Shown here one piece after another: positions 25,482 to 34,150 of a stretch of DNA of 55,465 nt. Location of the stretch: the NCBI GenBank assembly GCA_964418645.1, contig CAYQME010000013.1, forward strand, positions 1 to 55,465, in the 5' to 3' direction. The translations under genes and the position numbers were made by a program. The notes below the pieces were generated by a model that was not told where the DNA came from, ran no database searches, and worked only from the letters and a program-made list of their open reading frames with translations. Within the stretch, counting starts at the first letter, position 1; each line of letters opens with the position of its first letter. The stretch is from JAADHG01 sp964418645. Its GTDB lineage: Bacteria; Bacteroidota; Bacteroidia; Flavobacteriales; Flavobacteriaceae.

Positions 25482-26441
25482 CTACATATCATTCAACAGC
25501 TTCGTAATTTCGTCTAACTTAGGTGTTAATATAACTTCAATACGTCTGTTTTTTGCTTTGCCTTCAGCAGTATCGTTAGTAGCTATTGGCGCATATTCAC
25601 CACGTCCTGCTGCAGTTAAATTTTCAGGGTTGATAGCTGTATTTTCTCTAAGAATATTAACAATAGCCGTAGCACGCTTTGTTGAGAGATCCCAGTTACC
25701 ACTTAATTGCGCATTTCCTTTATAAGGTACATTATCAGTATGGCCTTCAATTAGTACAGCAATATCAGGATTGTTTCCAAGAACTTTTCCTAATTGTTGT
25801 ACAGCCTGACGACCTTGGCTACCAACAGCCCAACTTCCAGATTTGAATAATAGCTTATTCTCCATAGAGACATATACTTTCCCATTGCGTTGCTCAATGG
25901 TTAAGCCTTTGCCTTCAAAATCGGTTAATGCTTTAGAAATGGCATTTTTTAATGCAGTCATAGCGGCATCTTTTGTAGCGATGAGGTTTTCTAGCTCTGC
26001 TACTTGCTCGGATCTGGTTTTAAGGTCTTTTTCTAATTTCTTTAAACGCGTATTCTCTGTTGCTAATGCTTGTTCTTTAGCTTCAAGTTGCGCCAGTAAT
26101 TCTCTGTTCTTTTGGATGTTTTTTGCAATAGCTTCTGAACTATTTTTCTCTAAGGCATCATAGGATGCTGTTAAGTTATCATAACTAGATTTTAATGCAT
26201 TATAATCACTTTGTAATTTATCGCGCATTGCTACTGTTTTATCATAATCTTTTTGAAGTTGTGCTAATTCTTTTTCAGCTTTACTTTTTGCATTTAAAAG
26301 CGTTTCATTTTCGGCTGAGAGTTGCCTGTTAACCTTTTTTAAGGTAGCATATTTGCCTTCTAAATCTTTATAAACCTTTGGAGATACACAAGACATTACA
26401 AGTGTAAGTGTTATTGCTATTAATGAAATTTTTTTAATCAT
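25482..26441 (-). CDS. OmpA-family lipoprotein with long coiled coil
   Basis: A 319-residue lipoprotein (signal ending LVMSCVSPK, Cys18) with a long coiled coil (about 22-165, many Glu/Lys/Leu heptads) and a C-terminal OmpA peptidoglycan-binding domain (about 200-310: LIEGHTDNVPYKG, LSTKRATAIVNIL, GRGEYAPIATNDT, KNRRIEVILTP). It probably tethers the outer membrane to peptidoglycan. The ATG at 26441 (MIKKISLIA) gives a proper signal; the earlier frame to 26480 overlaps xth. It starts 11 bases after xth ends, but an operon relation to a DNA-repair gene may be incidental. Confidence 0.88.
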   Translation of the reverse strand: MIKKISLIAITLTLVMSCVSPKVYKDLEGKYATLKKVNRQLSAENETLLNAKSKAEKELAQLQKDYDKTVAMRDKLQSDYNALKSSYDNLTASYDALEKNSSEAIAKNIQKNRELLAQLEAKEQALATENTRLKKLEKDLKTRSEQVAELENLIATKDAAMTALKNAISKALTDFEGKGLTIEQRNGKVYVSMENKLLFKSGSWAVGSQGRQAVQQLGKVLGNNPDIAVLIEGHTDNVPYKGNAQLSGNWDLSTKRATAIVNILRENTAINPENLTAAGRGEYAPIATNDTAEGKAKNRRIEVILTPKLDEITKLLNDM

Positions 26442-26452
26442 ATTATAAGTTT

Positions 26453-27211
26453 TTATTCTATTTCTACTAAAATTGGACAATGGTCGCTGTGAACAGCATC
26501 AGAGAGTATAACGGCTCTTTTAATATTTTCTTGTAAAGGTTTTGCAACCATTGCGTAATCTAATCGCCAACCTTTGTTATTTGCTCTGGCATTGGCGCGA
26601 TAACTCCACCAACTATATTGCTGTGTCTCCGAATTTAAATATCTGAAAGAATCAATAAATCCACTATCTATAAAATTACCAATCCATTCGCGCTCTTCAG
26701 GTAAAAATCCTGAAACGTTCTTCATTTTAGGATTATGGATATCTATTCCTTCGTGACAAATATTATAGTCTCCACAAACAACGAGGTTTGGAATGATATT
26801 TCTAAGTGTAGTCAAATATTCTTGGATTTCATCCATGTAATTAAACTTAAACTCAAGTCTCTCGGAATTTGTTCCCGATGGCAAATACATACTCATCACA
26901 GAAATACCATCGAAATCAGCACGAAGGTTTCTGCCTTCAAAATCCATAGATGCTATTCCTGTACCATATTCAATATGATTGGGCTCTGTTTTGCTCAATA
27001 TTGCAACACCACTATACCCTTTTTTTTGAGCACTAAACCAATAATTGTATTTGTAACCTGCATCTTCAAAAACGGAAAGGTCTAATTGTTCTTTTAAGGC
27101 TTTAATCTCTTGTAAACAAATAACGTCTGGATTTGCATTTTTCAGCCAATCTATAAAGCCTTTATTTATTGCAGCACGAATGCCATTGACATTATAAGAG
27201 ATGATTTTCAT
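26453..27211 (-). CDS. xth: Exonuclease III (xth family)
   Basis: A 252-residue AP endonuclease/3'-5' exonuclease of the ExoIII/EEP family. Visible active-site blocks: YNVNGIRAAINKG at the N-terminus, CLQEIKA with the metal-binding Glu, SGVAILSK, CGDYNICHEGIDIHNP, WWSYRANARANNKGWRLDY and the C-terminal SDHCPI His. It acts in base-excision repair, in the same pathway as MutY further left in the window. A TTG/TAnnTTTG promoter is not obvious in the 120 bases upstream. Confidence 0.95.
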   Translation of the reverse strand: MKIISYNVNGIRAAINKGFIDWLKNANPDVICLQEIKALKEQLDLSVFEDAGYKYNYWFSAQKKGYSGVAILSKTEPNHIEYGTGIASMDFEGRNLRADFDGISVMSMYLPSGTNSERLEFKFNYMDEIQEYLTTLRNIIPNLVVCGDYNICHEGIDIHNPKMKNVSGFLPEEREWIGNFIDSGFIDSFRYLNSETQQYSWWSYRANARANNKGWRLDYAMVAKPLQENIKRAVILSDAVHSDHCPILVEIE

Positions 27212-27334
27212 GAGACCTAACTAAAATTTTTAGCTAAAGTAAATAATGCTTTACTTTTACACTATATATTTTAAGGAGTTTTAACGAAAACTATCAACAA
27301 AATATTTTGCTTTGTTTTTAGTTTATCATACTAG

Positions 27335-30300
27335 ATGAGAATAACATTATTTTTTTTTATTTTTTTTATTTCCTTTTGTGTATTCGCACAGGAGCAAACT
27401 TCAAATTATAGAATTAAGAAAGTGATTGTTAAAGACTCCATTGTTATTGATAGTGTGAGTATTAATTCTAGCCGCTTTTTAGTACGAAAAAAAGATGGGA
27501 CACTTCTAGATTCTACATTTTATAAGATAGATTTTTCAAAGGCATTGTTAACATTTATTAAACGAATTGAAACAGACTCTTTAATTATTAAATATTTACA
27601 GTACCCTAAATTTCTTACTAAGACCTACAAGCAACTAGATAAAAGTATCATTGTTGAAAACATGAGTAATCTTGATAAATTATACAAACTATCTCAACCT
27701 AGTACTTCTAATAATTTTATTCCTTTTGATGGATTAACCACTTCGGGAAGTATTTCTAGAGGTGTTACCATTGGGAATAATCAAAACTCGGTTTTAAATA
27801 GCGAGCTAGATTTAAAAATTACAGGGAAGTTAAACGATAAAGTGTCTTTACGAGCATCCATACAAGATGCTAATATACCGTTACAAGCAAGTGGTTATTC
27901 GCAACGATTAGATGAATTTGACCAAGTTTTTATCGAACTTTTTAGTGACTCTTGGAATATTAGAGCAGGAGATATTGACCTTCAAAATACAGACTCCTAT
28001 TTTGCTAAATTTTCTAAACGTGTACAAGGCTTAGCTATTACAGCTAATTTGAATCATGATGCATCTACAACCAATTTATTTGCGTCTGGAGCTTTGGTTA
28101 GAGGGCAGTTTAGTCGAAGTCAATTTACAGCTCAAGAAGGCAATCAAGGACCTTATAAATTGCAAGGACAAAACGGACAATTATTTGTGTTGATTGTTTC
28201 AGGAAGTGAGACTGTTTATGTAAATGGTGTTGCTCTTGAACGTGGGGAAAACAAAGATTATATTATCAACTATAACGCAGGCGAAATTATTTTTAACTCC
28301 ACTTTTCCTATCACTTCCGAAATGCGAATCACGGTAGATTATCAATTTAGCGATAGAAATTATTCGCGTTTTATTGCTTATGGAGGAGGAAAATACAATA
28401 GTGAAAAATTAAAAATAGGTGTTTCAGTTTACACAGAAAATGATGCCAAGAACCAACCTTTACAACAAAACCTTTCAACAGAACAGGTTCAAATTTTAGC
28501 CAATGCTGGTGACGAGATATCGCAAATGGTTGCGCCTTCAGCAGTTGCTGAAGCCTTTAATGAGAATAGAATTTTGTATAGAAAAGAACTCATTAATGGG
28601 GTAGAAGCTTTTGTGTTTTCAAATAATCCAGACGACGAATTATTTAGTGTAAAATTTTCTCGTGTTGGAGACAATCAAGGAAACTACAAAGTTAGTAGTA
28701 TAAATGCCATTTCAAATATTTTTGAATATGTAGAACCAATTACAGGCATTCCACAAGGAAATTTTGAACCTATTGTACAACTTGTTGCTCCAGTAAAGTT
28801 ACAAATAGCAGTTATTAACGGAACTTTTCAGCCAACCGAAAATACAAATATTGGTTTTGAATTTGCTGGTAGTAAAAACGATCTCAATTTATTTTCAAAC
28901 TTAGACGACACTAATAATGATGGTCTTGCAGGGAAATTGAAAATATCTCAAAAAATTGTAAAAAATGATAGCCTTTGGAGTTTAAATGCGTTTGTGGATG
29001 GTGATTATATTCAAGAAAATTTTAGAACTGTTGAGCGATTGTATAACATTGAATTTAATAGAGATTGGAATATTGAAAACCCACTTGGGAATCAACAATT
29101 ATTAGTAACGGGATTGCGATTAAGTCATCCTAAAAAAGGCATGGTAAATTATCAATTTGAGCATCTAAATTTCTCAAAAAATTTTAATGGGAATCGTCAT
29201 GTTGCGTTTGTTGATTTACGTTTGAATAGATTTAATATTTTTTCAAACTCTAGCTTATTAAAAGCGTCTTCAACTATAAATACATCTACGTTTTTAAGGT
29301 CATTCAACAAGGTAACATTCAATTTCAATAGGGCTTGGATTGGTACAAAAATTGCCATTGAAGATAACGAGCAAAAAGATAAAATTACAAATGCACTAAC
29401 ACCTTTAAGTCAGAAATATTCGTCTTATGAAGTATTTACAGGAATTGGAGACAGCACAGGCGTATTTGTTGAAATCGGCTATAAAAACCGAGTTAATGAT
29501 AGTATTAGAGGAAATCAATTGCAAAAAGTAAATATTTCAAATACCTATTATATTAATTCAAAAATAGTTCAGAATAAGAACTCAAATTTCTCACTTTATG
29601 TGAATTATAGGACGTTAAAAAGTGAAGATAAAACGATTGAAGACGAACAATCATTAAATTCACGATTACAACATAGCCAGAAACTATTCAAGCAAATCGT
29701 GTTATGGAATACAGTTTTTGAAACTAATTCGGGAACCTTACCACAACAAGAATTTACTTATGTAGCTGTTGAACCTGGACAAGGTGTTTATACTTGGAAT
29801 GATTATAATGAAAATGGTATTCAGGAATTAGAAGAATTTGAAATAGCACAATTTCAAGACCAAGGTGCTTATATAAGAGTATTGCTCCCAAATCAAGTAT
29901 TTATAAAAACGCATCAAAACCGATTGAGTCAAACCTTGACAATCAATCCGCAACAATGGTCAACCGAGAAAAGTAAAAGCAAAAAATTCTGGTCACATTT
30001 TTATAATCAAGCAGCCTATTTAATAGACAGAAAAGTAAAACGAGAGGGGAATAATTTTAATTTAAACCCTTTTAAAAGTAAAGTCGACAATCAGTTAGGA
30101 TTGCAACTTAATTTTAGGAATGTATTATTTTTAAATCGTGGGAAACAACATTATACAACATCATATACATACTTATCTAACAAGGCTAGGAATGTGCTGT
30201 CTTTTGGGTTTATTGAGAATAGCTTAAAAAGTCATCAATTTAATTTTAATCATAAAATAGCAAACACTTGGCTCATTACTTTGGATACTGCTTTTGAAAC

Positions 30301-30745
30301 TAATGAAAGTATTAGTGAAAATTTTGCTAGTAAGAATTTTAATATTGACGAGACAAGATTCAGCCCTAAATTATCTTATTTGTTTAATGATAATACGCGT
30401 TTTGATGTATTTTATCAGTATGCCTCAAAAGATAATACTATTGGAAGTTTAGAATCCTTACAACAACAAAAATATGGTGTATCATTTGCGGTTTCAAACA
30501 CTCAGAAATCAGCAATTAGTGCAGAATTTAATTTCTTTTCAAACGATTTTAGTGGTAATGCAAACTCACCTGTAGGTTACCAAATGATGGAGGGCTTACA
30601 ACCTGGGAAAAACGTTACATGGAGTTTGCTAGCACAAAAGCGTTTAACCAAATTTCTAGACCTTAATCTTAATTATTTTGGCAGAAAAACAGAGACTAGT
30701 AAAGTGATTCATACAGGAACCGTTCAGTTAAAGGCATATTTTTAA
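27335..30745 (+). CDS. Large predicted outer-membrane beta-rich protein of unknown function
   Basis: A 1136-residue secreted protein with a clean signal peptide (cleavage near FCVFAQ, residue 19). Most of it is alternating polar/aromatic beta-strand sequence ending in QLKAYF, with a C-terminal Phe as usual for outer-membrane barrels. An early block with SISRGVTIGNNQNSVLNSEL, KVSLRASIQDANIPLQASG and SWNIRAGDIDLQN looks like the start of a barrel domain. A WNDYNENGIQELEEFE segment near residue 825 resembles a calcium-binding turn. I recognise this only as a large family conserved in Bacteroidetes. Two poly-T tracts (27350-27358 and 27360-27367) lie inside the signal-peptide codons. It converges 4 bases from glyS. 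Confidence 0.85.
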   Translation: MRITLFFFIFFISFCVFAQEQTSNYRIKKVIVKDSIVIDSVSINSSRFLVRKKDGTLLDSTFYKIDFSKALLTFIKRIETDSLIIKYLQYPKFLTKTYKQLDKSIIVENMSNLDKLYKLSQPSTSNNFIPFDGLTTSGSISRGVTIGNNQNSVLNSELDLKITGKLNDKVSLRASIQDANIPLQASGYSQRLDEFDQVFIELFSDSWNIRAGDIDLQNTDSYFAKFSKRVQGLAITANLNHDASTTNLFASGALVRGQFSRSQFTAQEGNQGPYKLQGQNGQLFVLIVSGSETVYVNGVALERGENKDYIINYNAGEIIFNSTFPITSEMRITVDYQFSDRNYSRFIAYGGGKYNSEKLKIGVSVYTENDAKNQPLQQNLSTEQVQILANAGDEISQMVAPSAVAEAFNENRILYRKELINGVEAFVFSNNPDDELFSVKFSRVGDNQGNYKVSSINAISNIFEYVEPITGIPQGNFEPIVQLVAPVKLQIAVINGTFQPTENTNIGFEFAGSKNDLNLFSNLDDTNNDGLAGKLKISQKIVKNDSLWSLNAFVDGDYIQENFRTVERLYNIEFNRDWNIENPLGNQQLLVTGLRLSHPKKGMVNYQFEHLNFSKNFNGNRHVAFVDLRLNRFNIFSNSSLLKASSTINTSTFLRSFNKVTFNFNRAWIGTKIAIEDNEQKDKITNALTPLSQKYSSYEVFTGIGDSTGVFVEIGYKNRVNDSIRGNQLQKVNISNTYYINSKIVQNKNSNFSLYVNYRTLKSEDKTIEDEQSLNSRLQHSQKLFKQIVLWNTVFETNSGTLPQQEFTYVAVEPGQGVYTWNDYNENGIQELEEFEIAQFQDQGAYIRVLLPNQVFIKTHQNRLSQTLTINPQQWSTEKSKSKKFWSHFYNQAAYLIDRKVKREGNNFNLNPFKSKVDNQLGLQLNFRNVLFLNRGKQHYTTSYTYLSNKARNVLSFGFIENSLKSHQFNFNHKIANTWLITLDTAFETNESISENFASKNFNIDETRFSPKLSYLFNDNTRFDVFYQYASKDNTIGSLESLQQQKYGVSFAVSNTQKSAISAEFNFFSNDFSGNANSPVGYQMMEGLQPGKNVTWSLLAQKRLTKFLDLNLNYFGRKTETSKVIHTGTVQLKAYF

Positions 30746-30749
30746 AAGA

Positions 30750-32291
30750 TCACATCTTCATCAACCACGTTTTTACATCAACTTCTTGTTTAATAATATC
30801 TCTTAATTCTGAGATTTGCACACGTTTTTGCTCCATGGTATCTCGATATCTTATAGTAACAGCGTTATCCTCTAAAGTATCATGGTCTACCGTAATACAA
30901 AATGGAGTACCAACAGCATCCTGACGTCTATAGCGTCTTCCTACGGCATCTTTTTCATCATAAATTACATTGAAATCCCATTTTAAATCATCTACAATTT
31001 GGCGCGCAATTTCTGGTAATCCATCTTTTTTAACCAATGGTAAAATGGCTGCTTTTGTTGGTGCTAAAACTACTGGTAATTTTAAAACAGTTCGTGTTGT
31101 TCCGTTTTCCAAATCTTCTTCTACAAGCGAGTTTGAAAATACTGCTAAAAACATACGGTCTAAACCAATAGATGTCTCTACTACGTAAGGCACATAACTT
31201 TTGTTTTCCTCAGGGTCAAAATATTGTAATTTTTTACCTGAATATTCTTCGTGTGCTTTTAAATCGAAATCGGTACGTGAGTGTATGCCTTCTAACTCTT
31301 TAAATCCAAACGGAAATTTAAACTCAATATCACTTGCAGCGTCGGCATAATGGGCTAATTTTTCGTGGTCGTGAAAACGATAATTTTCAGCTCCCATTCC
31401 CAATGATAAATGCCATTTGAGCCTGGTTTCTTTCCATGTTGAATACCATTCTTTTTGAGTTCCTGGTTTTACAAAAAATTGCATTTCCATTTGCTCAAAC
31501 TCACGCATTCTAAATATAAATTGGCGTGCTACAATTTCGTTTCTAAAGGCCTTTCCTGTTTGTGCTATTCCAAACGGAATTTTCATACGTCCAGTTTTTT
31601 GAACATTCAAAAAGTTTACAAAAATACCTTGTGCTGTTTCTGGGCGTAAGTATAAATCCATAGCAGTTTCTGCCGATGCACCTAGTTTAGTACCAAACAT
31701 TAAGTTGAACTGTTTCACATCAGTCCAATTTTTACTACCAGAAAGAGGATCCGCAATTTCCAATTCTTCAATAAGTGCTTTTACATTTGCTAGATCTTCA
31801 TTTTCTAAAGATTTGCCAAGACGTTTTAAAATAGCATCACCTTTTTCTTTATATCCTAACACTCTAGGATTGGTTGCAATAAATTCTTCTTTATTAAAAG
31901 CATCGCCAAAGCGTTTGACCGCTTTAGCAACTTCTTTCTCAATTTTCGCTTCAAGTTTAGCTACATAATCTTCAACTAAAACATCGGCGCGATAACGCTT
32001 TTTAGAGTCTTTATTATCAATTAAAGGATCGCTAAAGGCATCTACATGCCCAGAGGCTTTCCATGTGGTTGGGTGCATGAATATTGCAGCATCAAGACCA
32101 ACAATATTGTCGTGCATTTGCACCATAGCTTTCCACCAATAGTCTCGAATATTTTTTTTGAGTTCTACACCATTTTGTGCATAATCATATACTGCGCTTA
32201 AACCATCATATATTTCACTACTTTGAAATACATAACCATACTCTTTTGCGTGAGAGACTACTTTTTTAAACTGAGCTTCTTGTTTTGCCAT
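30750..32291 (-). CDS. glyS: Glycyl-tRNA synthetase (eukaryotic-type, alpha2)
   Basis: A 513-residue class II synthetase of the archaeal/eukaryotic-like homodimeric type: LRPETAQGIFVNFLNVQ, GIAQTGKAFRNEIVARQFIFRMREFEQMEMQFF (motif 2 and tail), SIGLDRMFLAVFSNSL (motif 3) and a C-terminal anticodon-binding domain (LAPTKAAILPLVKK onward). It charges tRNA-Gly. Its ATG is preceded at 4 bases by TATTTTTG, which overlaps the T-run of an upstream terminator. It runs tail to tail with the outer-membrane protein gene, 4 bases apart. Confidence 0.96.
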   Translation of the reverse strand: MAKQEAQFKKVVSHAKEYGYVFQSSEIYDGLSAVYDYAQNGVELKKNIRDYWWKAMVQMHDNIVGLDAAIFMHPTTWKASGHVDAFSDPLIDNKDSKKRYRADVLVEDYVAKLEAKIEKEVAKAVKRFGDAFNKEEFIATNPRVLGYKEKGDAILKRLGKSLENEDLANVKALIEELEIADPLSGSKNWTDVKQFNLMFGTKLGASAETAMDLYLRPETAQGIFVNFLNVQKTGRMKIPFGIAQTGKAFRNEIVARQFIFRMREFEQMEMQFFVKPGTQKEWYSTWKETRLKWHLSLGMGAENYRFHDHEKLAHYADAASDIEFKFPFGFKELEGIHSRTDFDLKAHEEYSGKKLQYFDPEENKSYVPYVVETSIGLDRMFLAVFSNSLVEEDLENGTTRTVLKLPVVLAPTKAAILPLVKKDGLPEIARQIVDDLKWDFNVIYDEKDAVGRRYRRQDAVGTPFCITVDHDTLEDNAVTIRYRDTMEQKRVQISELRDIIKQEVDVKTWLMKM

Positions 32292-32295
32292 GGTG

Positions 32296-32303
32296 CAAAA
32301 ATA
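32296..32303 (-). promoter_or_regulatory. Predicted -7 box of glyS, leaderless type
   Basis: TATTTTTG on the minus strand ends 4 bases before the glyS ATG and shares bases with the T-tract of the terminator at 32303-32336. No clear -33 TTG is available inside that hairpin. Confidence 0.45.
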
Positions 32304-32336
32304 AAAAACCGTTCCATACTAATGGAACGGTTTTTT
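32303..32336 (-). terminator. Rho-independent terminator of the coiled-coil membrane protein gene
   Basis: A perfect 15-bp stem (32303-32317 with 32322-32336; core CCGTTCCAT/ATGGAACGG), a 4-base ACTA loop and T-run. It lies 18 bases after the stop at 32355 and only 11 bases before the glyS ATG. Confidence 0.9.
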
Positions 32337-32354
32337 AAAAATTTATGTATTCGT

Positions 32355-33233
32355 TTAATATAATTCTATTTGTGTACTTCCAAGGTGTCTTTCATTTTCA
32401 AAAACATTGATATGGTATTTGCCTTTCTGTAATACTTCAGGAATTTCAATATTTGCAATAACGTCTAAATTTTCAGAAGTATAATTAACTCTAATTTTAG
32501 AACTGTATATGAGTGAAAACGCATCAAATGTAATGGCTCCTTTATCGGCTACGATGTTATTGTCTGGTCCAATAACTTGAATGTATAATTCTTTATCTTG
32601 ATTTTGTGCAAGCCTATTTTCAGCAATTATAAAACTTACTTTAATATTGTTAATAACACTTGCTTTATAGGTTTCCGTTTGATCTCCAGAATTTTTTAAT
32701 TTATAAGCTCTAGCTTCAAAAGAATTTGCTGAAATTAAAGCACCTTTTTCAAGGGTTTCTTTTAGGGTTTCTTTCTCGTTCTCTAAAACAGAAATAAGAG
32801 ACGTTTGTTTTTCTAACACTTTGGTTATTGATGCATTTTGTTTTACCAATTCTTGATTTGCACCAAAAAAAGAATCTCCTTTTTTAATGAGACTATTTTG
32901 CTGTTTCCTTAGACGAGTTAATTGATTTCTGTATTTGTGAATTAAAGAAACATCAGCCTTTAATCGTACAAGAGAATCGAGTGTTACTACAATTCTGTTT
33001 TCAGCATTATCAAGTTCTAATACTAGGGACTTGTTTTTTTCGCCTAAACTATCATAACTTGAAAGGATATCTGAAATTTGACTTTCTAAAAGCTTTTTTT
33101 CTTGCTTTAAAAAGGCTTCGTTTAGCTTTGCAGAATTATAACTAGTATAGCTGTAAGCTGCTAAAATTGCAAACGTGACTATTAAGGTGCCTACAGTAAA
33201 TTTGTAGCTAAATACTTGAGGGTTAACACTCAT
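32355..33233 (-). CDS. Membrane-anchored coiled-coil protein of unknown function
   Basis: A 292-residue protein with one transmembrane segment (residues about 14-30, FTVGTLIVTFAILAAYSYTS), then a coiled coil (about 36-155) and a C-terminal beta-sandwich-like domain (about 170-292, with ASVINNIKVSFIIAENRLAQNQDKELY and GKYHINVFENERHLGSTQIELY). No lipobox is present, so it is probably inner-membrane with a periplasmic domain. I do not recognise a named family, though similar proteins are seen in flavobacterial genomes. Its own terminator separates it from glyS; it is divergent from comF. Confidence 0.75.
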   Translation of the reverse strand: MSVNPQVFSYKFTVGTLIVTFAILAAYSYTSYNSAKLNEAFLKQEKKLLESQISDILSSYDSLGEKNKSLVLELDNAENRIVVTLDSLVRLKADVSLIHKYRNQLTRLRKQQNSLIKKGDSFFGANQELVKQNASITKVLEKQTSLISVLENEKETLKETLEKGALISANSFEARAYKLKNSGDQTETYKASVINNIKVSFIIAENRLAQNQDKELYIQVIGPDNNIVADKGAITFDAFSLIYSSKIRVNYTSENLDVIANIEIPEVLQKGKYHINVFENERHLGSTQIELY

Positions 33234-33282
33234 TCTAAACTATTGAAGGTGGATAATTAATTAAAGAAGCGAAAATATATAT

Positions 33283-33290
33283 TATGTTTG
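33283..33290 (+). promoter_or_regulatory. Predicted -7 box of comF
   Basis: TATGTTTG matches TAnnTTTG, 24 bases before the comF ATG. No -33 TTG at proper spacing is seen. Confidence 0.4.
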
Positions 33291-33314
33291 TGCTAATTAA
33301 TTTTATTCGTTAAA

Positions 33315-33992
33315 ATGATAAAAAACTTGTTAAACTTATTTTTCCCTAAAGTTTGTTACGCTTGTAATAATTTATTAGGAGATAATGAAGAGCATATATG
33401 TATAATTTGCAGGCATAATTTACCTGTGACTAATTATCATTTTGAAAATAATGAGGCGATGAAAAAAGTATTGTATGGACGTGTAAAATTAGAATTGGGA
33501 ACAGCACTTTTAAAGTTTGAAAAAAAAGGAATTGTGCAACACTTACTTCACAATTTAAAATACAAAGGTCACGAAACTATTGGGGAAGTATTGGGCAAAT
33601 GGCTTGGAGATGAATTAAAAACAATTGAAGCCTACAATACTGTAGACGCAATTATTCCAGTACCATTGCACAAACGAAAGCTTAGAAAAAGAGGTTACAA
33701 TCAAGTAAAAAAATTTGGTGTTGAAATTGCAAAAGCACTTGATGTAGAATATATAGATACGGTATTGCTTAAAACGACCACCACAAAGACTCAAGTATTT
33801 AAAAAACGTATCGCACGCTGGGACAATTCAAATGAGGTTTTTACTATGCAAAATAAAACACTTATCGATGGAAAACACATACTTATCGTTGATGATATTA
33901 TTACCACTGGAGCGACTATTGAATCCTGTGCAAATATTCTTTTAAAAGCTAAAAACGTAAAAATAAGCGTGGCTACTATAGCAATTGCATAA
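33315..33992 (+). CDS. ComF-family phosphoribosyltransferase-like protein
   Basis: A 225-residue ComF-like protein, a type I phosphoribosyltransferase fold linked to DNA uptake in competent bacteria. The N-terminal four-Cys zinc finger is clear (CYACNNLL ... CIICRHNL), then PVPLHKRKLRKRGYNQ and the PRPP loop ILIVDDIITTGAT. Many bacteria keep this gene without being naturally transformable, so competence here is unproven. It stands alone, divergent from the coiled-coil gene. Confidence 0.92.
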   Translation: MIKNLLNLFFPKVCYACNNLLGDNEEHICIICRHNLPVTNYHFENNEAMKKVLYGRVKLELGTALLKFEKKGIVQHLLHNLKYKGHETIGEVLGKWLGDELKTIEAYNTVDAIIPVPLHKRKLRKRGYNQVKKFGVEIAKALDVEYIDTVLLKTTTTKTQVFKKRIARWDNSNEVFTMQNKTLIDGKHILIVDDIITTGATIESCANILLKAKNVKISVATIAIA

Positions 33993-34028
33993 TGAGTTTT
34001 TCGTTTGTCAAAAAATAAGTTGTTAATT

Positions 34029-34067
34029 TACAATGTTAAATATTTATTTTAAATATTTAACATTGTA
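34029..34067. repeat. 17-bp perfect inverted repeat, AT-rich
   Basis: Arms 34029-34045 and 34051-34067 are perfect complements (TACAATGTTAAATATTT) around ATTTT. It starts 36 bases after the comF stop and ends well before the next gene. There is no T-run after it on the plus strand. The arms are longer than those of the other hairpins in the window but have only three G/C pairs, so it may be a weak terminator or a DNA-binding site. Confidence 0.7.
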
Positions 34068-34124
34068 GCTTACTTAATAATATTTTTCGTTTTAGGCTCT
34101 CAAATTTAAACCGAAAAAAATATG

Positions 34125-34132
34125 TAGGTTTG
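34125..34132 (+). promoter_or_regulatory. Predicted -7 box of the Ig-like lipoprotein gene
   Basis: TAGGTTTG matches TAnnTTTG, 18 bases before the ATG at 34151. Confidence 0.4.
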
Positions 34133-34150
34133 TGAAAAATCTAATGAAGA

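Noticed and set aside
33315..33992. ComF as evidence for natural competence
   Set aside because: comF is widely kept in non-transformable bacteria and no other competence gene lies here.
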